From Nocardia flavorosea (GTDB lineage: Bacteria > Actinomycetota > Actinomycetes > Mycobacteriales > Mycobacteriaceae), in contig NZ_JADLQL010000001.1 of the NCBI RefSeq assembly GCF_015477805.1, forward strand, positions 62,001 to 126,000: 64,000 nt of DNA, given 5' to 3'. The notes under the pieces are model-generated. The model worked only from the letters and a program-made list of their open reading frames with translations. It was not told where the DNA came from and did not search any database. How positions within the stretch are numbered: the stretch's first letter is position 1; each line of letters opens with the position of its first letter. Shown one piece after another: positions 57,627 to 64,000 of the stretch. The translations under genes were made by a program, and so were the position numbers.

Positions 57627-58922
57627 TCATCCGTCGGCGAGGTGGTCGCGCAGGGTGCTGCCCCGGTATTTCTTTCGCAGCAGGCCGCGATCCTGCAACC
57701 GGGGCACGACCTCGTCCACGAAATCATCGAGCCCGAGCGGCAGGTCGGCGGGCAGCACGATGAATCCGTCGGCGGCCCCGGCCTCGAACCAGCGCTGCAG
57801 GTCGTCGGCGACCGTATCGGGCGAACCGACGAGCGTACGGTGACCGATGCTGAGACCCACCCGCTGGGCGAGCTGGCGAACGGTCAGCTTTTCCCGCAGG
57901 GCGACCTCGGTCAGCAGGGTCGGCCGGCCCACACTCGCATTGCTGGGCAAGCGATCCCGTAGATCCGGGAACGGTTCGTCGAGGTCGAACCGGGACAGAT
58001 CGATCCCGCCGAAGGTCTGGTTCAGGAATTTCAGGGTGGTCTGCTCGCTGATCAGCGACCCCAGTTCGAGCGCCAGATCGCGGGCCTGGGCGTCGGTGCG
58101 GCCGATGATCGGGGTGACACCCGGCAGCACTTTGACCGCCGAGCGTTCCCGGCCCGTGGCTACCGCGAGATCGCGCATACCGTCGGCGAATTCGATCGCC
58201 GACTCGATGGAATGCTGGGTCGCGAACACGAGATCCGCCACGCGGGCACCGAGTTTCATCCCGGTCGGCGACGAGCCCGCCTGCGCGAGCGGGAGCAGTC
58301 CTTGCGGGGAACGCGGAATGGTGAGCGGGCCCGCCACATCGAAATACTGCCCGTGGTGGTCGATGCGATGGAGTTTCGACCGGTCGGTCCAGATACCGGC
58401 CTCCCGATCGGCGACTATCGCATCCGGTTCCCAGCCTTCCCAGAGCGCCCGGACGACGTCGACGAATTCCTCGCCGCGCACATAACGGTCCGCGTGTTCG
58501 GGTAGTCCGGTCGAACCGTAGTTCTCGGCGGCCGCCGGAATCGCGGTGGTCACCACATTCCAGCCCGCGCGGCCGTTACTGAGATGATCGAGTGTCGCGA
58601 ACTGCCGGGCGACTGTGAACGGATCGTTGTAGGTGGTCGAACTGGTGCCGATCAACCCGATGCGGTCGGTGAGCACCGACAGCGCGGAGAGGATCGGAAT
58701 CGGATCGGGACGATCGGTGGCGTCGGTCTCGATCGCGGTCGACAGATTCAGTGCGTCCGCGATGAAGAATGCGTCGAAACAGCCGCGTTCGGCGGCCCGG
58801 GCGAGATGCGCCCAGTGGTCGACGGTGTGCATTCGTTCCGGGGTGGTGCGGGGCGAGCGCCAGACCGACTGGCCGACGCCGACTCCTTGTGCGAACACTG
58901 CCAGATGCATGAGTCTGCTCAT
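57627..58922 (-). CDS. FMN-dependent monooxygenase (NtaA/SnaA/DszA family)
   Basis: A 431-residue TIM-barrel monooxygenase of the luciferase superfamily, NtaA/SnaA/DszA subgroup. Landmarks are VDHWAHLARAAERGCFDAFFIAD, TSSTTYNDPFTVARQFATLD, GRAGWNVVTT and QAGSSPTGMKLGARVADLVF. It needs FMNH2 from a separate reductase, which the HsaB-type domain of the fusion protein could provide. It follows the AKR gene by 88 nt and has a good AAGGAG. Typical reactions are oxidative C-N or C-S cleavage or hydroxylation, and also Baeyer-Villiger type oxidation. Confidence 0.88.
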   Translation of the reverse strand: MSRLMHLAVFAQGVGVGQSVWRSPRTTPERMHTVDHWAHLARAAERGCFDAFFIADALNLSTAIETDATDRPDPIPILSALSVLTDRIGLIGTSSTTYNDPFTVARQFATLDHLSNGRAGWNVVTTAIPAAAENYGSTGLPEHADRYVRGEEFVDVVRALWEGWEPDAIVADREAGIWTDRSKLHRIDHHGQYFDVAGPLTIPRSPQGLLPLAQAGSSPTGMKLGARVADLVFATQHSIESAIEFADGMRDLAVATGRERSAVKVLPGVTPIIGRTDAQARDLALELGSLISEQTTLKFLNQTFGGIDLSRFDLDEPFPDLRDRLPSNASVGRPTLLTEVALREKLTVRQLAQRVGLSIGHRTLVGSPDTVADDLQRWFEAGAADGFIVLPADLPLGLDDFVDEVVPRLQDRGLLRKKYRGSTLRDHLADG

Positions 58923-59010
58923 GGGATCGGTCTCCTTTCTGCGATGACGGCCCGCCGGCGGAATTGCGGCGCCATATGGTCGCGCTATCGACTCGTCTGC
59001 TCGGCCTCGG

Positions 59011-59904
59011 TCAGGGCCCGGTTTCCGCCGGTGCGTCGAGCCGGGCGAGTTCCTCGTGGGTCAGCGTCAGGGACGCGGCCGCTACGGAATCGCGAACCGA
59101 TTCGGGGCGTGAGGCGCCGGGGATCGGGATGACGGCCGGAGACCGATGCAGTTGCCAGGCGAGCGCGACCTGATGGATGCTCACACCGCGAGCGCGGGCG
59201 ATCTCGGCAAAGGGCGACCCGCCGGCCCCGAGGCTCTTGGCCTGCCGCATCCCGCCGAACGGCCCCCACGACAGGAACGTGAGCCCGCGTTCCTCGCAGG
59301 CGCGAATCTCGCGCTCCGCCGTTCGCGCGGCCGGTGAGTATTCGTTCTGCACGGATACCAGCGCATCGCCCAGGATGGATCTGGCAATGTCGATCCGGGC
59401 GATATCGACGTTGGAGATCCCTACGCGGGCGATGAGACCTTCGTCGTGCAGCGCCCGCAGAGCGTACATCGACTCCTCGTAGGGCAGCTGGGGATCGGGT
59501 CGGTGGTGGTGGTACAGCGGTAGCGGATCGAGCCCGAGTCGCTGAATCGACGCCGTGCACGCGCGCCGCAGATGCGCGTAGCTGCCGTTCGTCCACCACG
59601 TATCGGTTTCCGGGAAACGGAGGTGGCCGCCTTTCGTGGCCACGATGATGTCGTCCGCGGACCCGGGCCAGGAACGGAGCGCGTCCATGAGCGCCAGTTC
59701 GTTGACGCCGTCCCCGGCGCCGGCCGGTCCGTAGACGTCCGCGGTGTCGAACAGCCGCACGCCGGCGTCGAGGGCGGCATGGACCGTTCGGCGCCCGCGG
59801 TCGGGGTCGTAACCCGCGACCTGCGTGATCGTCATGGCGCCGAAACCGATGGCCGGTACCACGATATCGCCGAGTTTCCGCAGCGGCAGCGAGATATCGC
59901 TCAT
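59011..59904 (-). CDS. Aldo-keto reductase
   Basis: A 297-residue AKR. GFGAMTITQVAGYDP opens the barrel, LFDTADVYGP holds the catalytic Asp and Tyr, IIVATKGGHLR the Lys, and the fourth site (usually His) lies in LPLYHHHRPDPQLPYEES. GVSIHQVALAWQLHRSPAVIPIPGA is the NADPH-binding C-terminal segment. It reduces a carbonyl with NADPH. Its ATG overlaps the upstream SDR stop by four bases. Confidence 0.88.
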   Translation of the reverse strand: MSDISLPLRKLGDIVVPAIGFGAMTITQVAGYDPDRGRRTVHAALDAGVRLFDTADVYGPAGAGDGVNELALMDALRSWPGSADDIIVATKGGHLRFPETDTWWTNGSYAHLRRACTASIQRLGLDPLPLYHHHRPDPQLPYEESMYALRALHDEGLIARVGISNVDIARIDIARSILGDALVSVQNEYSPAARTAEREIRACEERGLTFLSWGPFGGMRQAKSLGAGGSPFAEIARARGVSIHQVALAWQLHRSPAVIPIPGASRPESVRDSVAAASLTLTHEELARLDAPAETGP

Positions 59905-60623
59905 TTTCCGACCGTCGTCCAGCCGCCGTCGACCGGGAGGCAGACGCCGGTCACGAATGCGGCGTCGAGTGCGAGATATTCGATGGACCGGGCCATCTCG
60001 TCCGGGCTGCACAGCCGGCCCAGCGGTGTCCGGGCCTCCGTGGCGGAGATGTCGTAGCCGTTGTCGATCATGTCCTGCACCATCGGTGTGCGGGTATGGC
60101 CGGGCGCGACGCTGGTGACGCGGATCAGGGGCGCCCACTCCACGGCGAGGTTGGCGGTGAGCTGGCGTACCGCGGCTTTGGCAGTGCCGTAATCGGCTTG
60201 CCGGTGCCAGCCGCCGTACGCGGTGGTCGACGAGATCGTGACGATCGAACCGTTCGCACCGGCGTCCAGCAGTGGCCGCGCGAACGCGGAAGCCACGAGG
60301 AATGTCCCCAGGACGTGGATATCGAACAGGCGACGGAGATGTTCGGGGTCGAGTTCCAGGGCCGGGACGAAGGCGCCGCGGATTCCGTGGCTGGTCACCA
60401 GCACATCGGGAGCCGGTGACTGTGCGGATGCCTGTGCGAGCGCCGACTCGACCGCGCTGCGATCGGTCACATCGACCCGGTAGTAGTCGACTCCCGCGCG
60501 GGCGGATGCCGGCTCGCCGAGATCGAAGACGCTCACCCGCAGGCCCCGGTCCAGGAATCGTTCGACGACCGCGGCGCCTATACCGCTTGCTCCGCCGGTG
60601 ACGACGGCATGGTGTTCGACCAC
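59901..60623 (-). CDS. Short-chain dehydrogenase/reductase (SDR)
   Basis: A 240-residue SDR. GTG 60623 is eight bases after TAGGAG. TGGASGIG is the cofactor loop; the strand-2 segment VFDLGEP suggests NAD. The structural motif NxAG is changed to VTSHGIRG, the catalytic site is TISSTTA and YGTAKAA, and the C-terminal FVTGVCLPVDGG is intact. It leads a minus-strand operon with the AKR and probably the FMN monooxygenase and DegT-like genes. Confidence 0.86.
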   Translation of the reverse strand: MVEHHAVVTGGASGIGAAVVERFLDRGLRVSVFDLGEPASARAGVDYYRVDVTDRSAVESALAQASAQSPAPDVLVTSHGIRGAFVPALELDPEHLRRLFDIHVLGTFLVASAFARPLLDAGANGSIVTISSTTAYGGWHRQADYGTAKAAVRQLTANLAVEWAPLIRVTSVAPGHTRTPMVQDMIDNGYDISATEARTPLGRLCSPDEMARSIEYLALDAAFVTGVCLPVDGGWTTVGK

Positions 60624-60818
60624 GATTTCGACTCCTAACGTGGAACAGCTCCGCCCGGGGTCTCCGGGTGCGCTGTCGAGGGATTCAGTTCGATACGGTG
60701 CTGCGGAAGGTACGGGCTGTTGTGCGGCAATGGTCGGGATACGCGCTGAGCGATCGGCTTGCGGGGCGCCGTGCCGCCCCGGGCAGCGGGGCGATCCGCG
60801 TGACTGCTGGACGAATCG

Positions 60819-60870
60819 AACGTATTTCCGATTGTGCTGGGCGGCAACCGACCCTTCCACGAGGCGGAAC
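60819..60870 (-). promoter_or_regulatory. Box promoter 17 for the SDR-AKR operon
   Basis: On the minus strand the box reads GTTCCGCCTCGTGGAA (60855-60870), with a poorer centre than other copies. -10 TACGTT (complement of 60819-60824) is offset 32. The leader to GTG 60623 is about 190 nt. Confidence 0.5.
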
Positions 60871-61002
60871 ACCCATGGCGTAGAACCGCATACCGCACAC
60901 GGATTCTCCGCGCGCTCCGGATGAACTCACGCCGGTCGCCCGGACGGGAACGTTTATGGCGGCCACCGGGCGGTTCGCTGCGATGGCCGCCGGTCCCGGG
61001 TT

Positions 61003-62319
61003 TCAGCGGGCGGGCACAGCGACCGCCTGACGCAGATCCTGGCCGCTGGTCTCCCGGATGCGGTAGACGGCGATGATGGTGACCAATCCACAGCCCATGG
61101 CGAGGATGATCAGCGGGACGCTGGTCGGCCCGCCCGCCAGCAGCGTGCTCGCGATGAGCGGTGTGAACCCACCACCGATCAGCGCCGCCAACTGGTAGCC
61201 CATGGACGCGCCGGTGTAGCGCACAGAGGTACCGAACATTTCCGACAGCAGTGCGCCCAACGGTGCGAACATCGCCGATTGGATCAACTGCCCCAGCATC
61301 ATGGCCGCGATCAGCAGCGGTACCGAACCGCTGTCGACCAGTGCGTACACCGGCCACGCCAGTACTACGATGGCAACCGCACCGGTCAGCACCACGGGCC
61401 GGCGGCCGACCCGGTCCGACAGCGCGGAGAACAACGGAATGGCGATGAGCGCGGTGCTCGATACGAACAGCAGACCGGTGACGGCACTGGATCGTTCGTA
61501 GCCGATCGACGTCGCGTAGCTGATCATGTACGTACTGATCAGCGCGGTGAGCGCGAACGGGCCGATACCGACACCGCACGCCAGCAGCAGGTTTCCGGGC
61601 CGGCGCAGCACCGACAGAATCGGTATCTGCGGTGTGGACACCGTATCCTCCGCGGCACGGAACACCGGGCTCTCGGTGACGCCGATCCGGGTATACAGAC
61701 CGGCCGCCAGCAGCACGATGCTGGCCAGGAAGGGAATTCGCCAGCCCCACGACAGCAGGTCGTCCTCGGGAAGCATGGCCACCACGGCCACGACCGCGGT
61801 GGAGAGCAACGAGCCGATGGGGGAGCCCATCTGCATGACGCCGTTCCAGAAACCGCGTCTGGCCGGTTCGGCGTGCTCGGTCACCATGAGCGTGGCCCCG
61901 CCCCATTCGCCGCCGATCGCGACGCCCTGGACGACGCGCAGCAGCACGAGCAGCAGGGGCGCGATGACCCCGACTGCCTGATAGGTGGGCAGTACGCCGA
62001 TGAGGAAGCTTGCCACGCCCATCATCGCCATGGTCAGGACGAGCATCTTCTTACGGCCGATGCGGTCGCCGAAATGCCCGAATACGATGCCACCGATCGG
62101 CCGGGCCACATACCCGGCGGCCAAGGTGCCGAAGGCGGCGATCGTGCCCAGTGCCGGATCCGAATCCGGAAAGAACACGGTATTGAACACCAGTGCGGTC
62201 ATGGTGCTGTAGAGCAGGAAATCGTAGTACTCGATAGCGGTACCGAGCAGGCTGGAGGCCGCGACCCTGCGTAACTGCGCGGGGTCGGGAACGGATTCCG
62301 GACCGGGTGCCGAACTCAT
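61003..62319 (-). CDS. MFS transporter, metabolite:H+ symporter (MHS) family
   Basis: A 438-residue transporter with 12 predicted helices. The MHS signature is GTAIEYYDFLLYSTMTALVF (helix 1) and GHFGDRIGRKKMLVLTM (loop 2-3), with RVVQGVAIGGEWGGATLM after helix 4. Members include ShiA and alpha-ketoglutarate permease, and import small acids with protons. The start follows AGGAAGGA. It may bring a substrate acid into the cell. It is under its own minus-strand box. Confidence 0.88.
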   Translation of the reverse strand: MSSAPGPESVPDPAQLRRVAASSLLGTAIEYYDFLLYSTMTALVFNTVFFPDSDPALGTIAAFGTLAAGYVARPIGGIVFGHFGDRIGRKKMLVLTMAMMGVASFLIGVLPTYQAVGVIAPLLLVLLRVVQGVAIGGEWGGATLMVTEHAEPARRGFWNGVMQMGSPIGSLLSTAVVAVVAMLPEDDLLSWGWRIPFLASIVLLAAGLYTRIGVTESPVFRAAEDTVSTPQIPILSVLRRPGNLLLACGVGIGPFALTALISTYMISYATSIGYERSSAVTGLLFVSSTALIAIPLFSALSDRVGRRPVVLTGAVAIVVLAWPVYALVDSGSVPLLIAAMMLGQLIQSAMFAPLGALLSEMFGTSVRYTGASMGYQLAALIGGGFTPLIASTLLAGGPTSVPLIILAMGCGLVTIIAVYRIRETSGQDLRQAVAVPAR

Positions 62320-62352
62320 GGAAGGTCCTTCCTCGGAAGTGAACAGGACCTC

Positions 62353-62403
62353 ATCGTGAACGGCCAATTCCCGGTCGGCCGCGTTCTTTCCTGGTCAGTG
62401 GAA
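62353..62403 (-). promoter_or_regulatory. Box promoter 18 for the MHS transporter
   Basis: On the minus strand the box reads TTCCACTGACCAGGAA (62388-62403) and CACGAT (complement of 62353-62358) is offset 31. Confidence 0.6.
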
Positions 62404-62840
62404 TCCGTGCCCGGCCGGGTACGGAACCGGGTGTCCCCGGCAGTGTTCCGGTGGTTGAAATTCTCCGGTTTCCCCTGCGGCGGCCGGACATACCGTTGTC
62501 GGTGCGGCCCCGGCCGCACGGTCACCCGGCCGGCGCGGGGAGCATCGATTTCCCTGTGCTGTGCAAGCGGCGGGGCGGCCGCGCCGAGAAACTTCCATTC
62601 GGTCCTGCTGCGGTCGCGAGTGGCTTACGCCCCATCACCGCCGGCGGGTCAGGAGAACAGCGGGGCAACGATGTAGTGGAACGGTTCCGTCCGTTGGTGT
62701 CCTATGCGTCCACGGACACGCTCACCGAGGTTGCGGGCGGCTGACGCCTGACCCCGGTGGAGTTGCGCAGGCGGGGTAGTGACCAGGGGCGGCGCATCCG
62801 CCGGCAGCATGCACCCGATCGACGAAGGCAGGTACCGATC
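62404..62840. other. Intergenic gap ahead of the VOC gene
   Basis: About 435 nt without a convincing gene. TAGTGA at 62777 might be a -10 for the VOC gene, but no box lies at the right distance. Confidence 0.35.
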
Positions 62841-63320
62841 ATGTTCTACGACTTGGCCCAGCTTCATCACGTCGGGTTCGTGGTCGACGATCTCGAGACA
62901 TCGGCCACCGCCCTGCGGAAGCTGTACGGGTTGGATATCGTGCTCTTCCCGGAGGCGCAGTACCCCTGTCTGATCGACGGCGCGCGGTACGACACGGTGC
63001 AGCGCATGGGCTTGTCTGCGGGTCCGCCGTTCGTGGAACTGATTCGCACCGTGCCGGGTTCGCCGGTGTGGCAGCCGCGTGCGGGTATCCATCATCTGGG
63101 GTTCGTGGTCGACGATCTGGTCGCCGCCTCAGCGGATCTGGCCGGGCGCGGCGCGCCGCTGTGGATGACCGGTGGTCACGAGCAAGTGTCCTCGGCCGGC
63201 GCTGTCTACCACCGGGATCCGCTGGGCCAGGTGATCGAATTGCTGAGCCGGGCGACAGCGGAGCGTCTCGCCGCTCGGCGGGCTTCCGCGTTGCCGTGCG
63301 GTCGGCACCGTTCGCGGTAG
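62841..63320 (+). CDS. VOC-family protein (methylmalonyl-CoA epimerase-like)
   Basis: A 159-residue two-motif VOC protein with LHHVGFVVDDLETSATALR at the start, GIHHLGFVVDDLVAASADL in the middle and DPLGQVIELLSRA at the end. The HHVGFVV/HHLGFVV pair with a C-terminal Glu gives a possible metal triad, as in methylmalonyl-CoA epimerase and glyoxalase I. A basic tail of about 20 residues follows. The start is ATG 62841; a longer GTG frame would add 28 residues of non-VOC sequence. Function uncertain. Confidence 0.82.
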   Translation: MFYDLAQLHHVGFVVDDLETSATALRKLYGLDIVLFPEAQYPCLIDGARYDTVQRMGLSAGPPFVELIRTVPGSPVWQPRAGIHHLGFVVDDLVAASADLAGRGAPLWMTGGHEQVSSAGAVYHRDPLGQVIELLSRATAERLAARRASALPCGRHRSR

Positions 63321-63346
63321 TCCCGTACACCGATACAACACATTGA

Positions 63347-63371
63347 CTCGCCACTTTCGCGACGTGGCGAG
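63347..63371 (+). terminator. Terminator after the VOC gene
   Basis: CTCGCCAC (63347-63354) pairs perfectly with GTGGCGAG (63364-63371) around a nine-base loop. Confidence 0.55.
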
Positions 63372-63505
63372 CCTCCTTGTCCGGGGCTCGGAATCGATCG
63401 GCGGGCGGCACCGAATGGCCGCCGCGGCCGATATGCGCGGCCGTCGATAGGTGCGTCGATTCCTGTCGGCAGTCGCGACCGCTCGTCGAGACGGGATGGC
63501 CATAC

Positions 63506-63557
63506 TTTCCGCTCACCGGAACCCCACGGTGCCGGGAGGTCCCGGTGGTTTCACACT
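63506..63557 (+). promoter_or_regulatory. Box promoter 19 for the last SDR
   Basis: Box TTTCCGCTCACCGGAA at 63506-63521 and -10 CACACT at 63552-63557 (offset 32). Confidence 0.6.
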
Positions 63558-63591
63558 CGGCCAGGTCTGCTCGAACGGAAGGAATCGCCGG

Positions 63592-64000
63592 ATGCCGGAA
63601 AACACACACGATCTGCTCGACCTCAGTGCGAAGGTCGTCCTCATCACCGGGGCCGCCCACGGTCAGGGCGCAGCGCATGCCCGGCAGTTGTCGGCGCTGG
63701 GAGCGGCGGTGGTGCTCGCCGATCTCGACAGGGAAGCATTGATGCGGACCTCGGCGGAGTTGAGTGGACCGCACCTGTCGGTCGAATTGGATGTCCGTCA
63801 CGCCCGGGCGTGGCAGGCCGCCGTGGATGCGGCCGTGGCCCGATTCGGCCGGGTCGATGTGCTGGTGAACAATGCCGGAGTGCTGCGGAAGGCGTCGCTG
63901 GCTGAGTTGGCCGAGGCCGATCTGCGGTTCGTCCTGGATATCGATCTGATCGGTTCGGTACTCGGTATGCAGGCGGTACTGCCCGCTATGGGCGCCGGCG
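63592..64000 (+). CDS. Short-chain dehydrogenase/reductase (partial, runs off the window)
   Basis: The first 136 residues of an SDR. ATG 63592 is eight bases after GGAAGGAA. TGAAHGQG is the cofactor loop, VVLADLD the NAD-type strand 2, and VNNAGVLRKAS the structural motif; the catalytic Ser and YxxxK lie beyond the window end. The GAAHGQG loop resembles that of the mycofactocin-type SDR at 20129, but the long insertion after strand 2 is missing. Confidence 0.85.
   Translation, partial: MPENTHDLLDLSAKVVLITGAAHGQGAAHARQLSALGAAVVLADLDREALMRTSAELSGPHLSVELDVRHARAWQAAVDAAVARFGRVDVLVNNAGVLRKASLAELAEADLRFVLDIDLIGSVLGMQAVLPAMGAG

Noticed and set aside
60961..61020. Box-like GTCCCGGGTTTCAGCGGGC downstream of the MHS transporter gene
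   Set aside because: It overlaps the 3' end of the transporter gene, has an overlong centre and has no matching -10.
1..64000. tRNA, rRNA, insertion sequences, phage or plasmid genes
   Set aside because: I read both strands for such signals and saw none; no transposase motif, terminal inverted repeat or integrase is apparent.

Overview
The window is GC-rich actinobacterial DNA, most probably from Nocardia or a close mycolate-forming relative such as Rhodococcus. The signs are strong third-position GC, frequent GAT-ATC type codons, TAnnnT -10 boxes, several probably leaderless genes, and a very high density of short-chain dehydrogenases (SDRs), acyl-CoA dehydrogenases and Rieske oxygenases. 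The genus is an inference. I see no rRNA, tRNA, CRISPR array, phage gene or transposase.

The gene set looks like an accessory catabolic island for a steroid or steroid-like polycyclic compound. It holds a ketosteroid isomerase with its catalytic triad (14.7 kb); three KshA-like Rieske 9-alpha-hydroxylase oxygenases (11.2, 33.1 and 53.7 kb); four KstD-like FAD dehydrogenases (21.2, 30.2, 49.0 and 54.0 kb), the last fused to an HsaB-type flavin reductase; HsaA-like (34.3 kb), HsaC-like (35.5 kb) and HsaD-like (45.4 kb) enzymes for ring hydroxylation, meta-cleavage and hydrolysis; two Baeyer-Villiger monooxygenases; an Old Yellow Enzyme relative; and acyl-CoA dehydrogenases, a CoA-transferase and an enoyl-CoA hydratase. 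No KshB-type reductase gene and no free-standing hsaB lie inside the window.

Layout. 0-3.3 kb: a VOC protein, two SDRs and the remnant of a third. 3.3-8.5 kb: a coupled operon of two amidohydrolase-fold proteins, an SDR and a fused double acyl-CoA dehydrogenase. 8.7-10.1 kb: two convergent TetR regulators. 10.4-20 kb: SnoaL/KSI-type proteins, Rieske 1 with a small four-cysteine protein, an esterase, an SDR, an MFS exporter and an unrecognised 350-residue protein. 20-22.7 kb: a mycofactocin-type SDR and a KstD-like enzyme. 22.7-28.8 kb: a tightly coupled minus-strand operon (hydratase, two dehydrogenases, CoA-transferase, GntR regulator, frameshifted esterase). 28.9-31.7 kb: SDR, VOC protein and KstD-like enzyme. 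31.8-36.5 kb: IclR regulator facing kshA-hsaA-hsaC. 37-45.2 kb: BVMO, esterase, two SDRs, second BVMO, OYE and a second small four-cysteine protein. 45.3-48.8 kb: HsaD, two ferredoxin-fold (Dabb-like) proteins, PadR and a second IclR. 49-56 kb: KstD-like enzyme, SDR, Rieske 3 with the third small four-cysteine protein, and the KstD-HsaB fusion. 56-64 kb: a DegT-family protein with an active-site His, an FMN monooxygenase, an aldo-keto reductase, SDRs, an MHS transporter and a VOC protein.

The main discovery is regulatory. An imperfect 16-bp palindrome close to TTCCGGTSANCGGGAA recurs in at least 18 intergenic regions from 1 kb to 63.5 kb. In nearly every case it stands at a fixed distance from a TAnnnT-like -10 hexamer: the first -10 base lies 30-33 nt beyond box position 15, so the box is centred near -50. 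I see no -35 consensus at these promoters. This is the geometry of a common activator and would tie most of the 64 kb into one regulon. The two IclR proteins, each divergent from a box promoter, are the best local candidates. The 3.3-8.5 kb operon and the 22.7-28.8 kb operon carry different operator-like palindromes instead.
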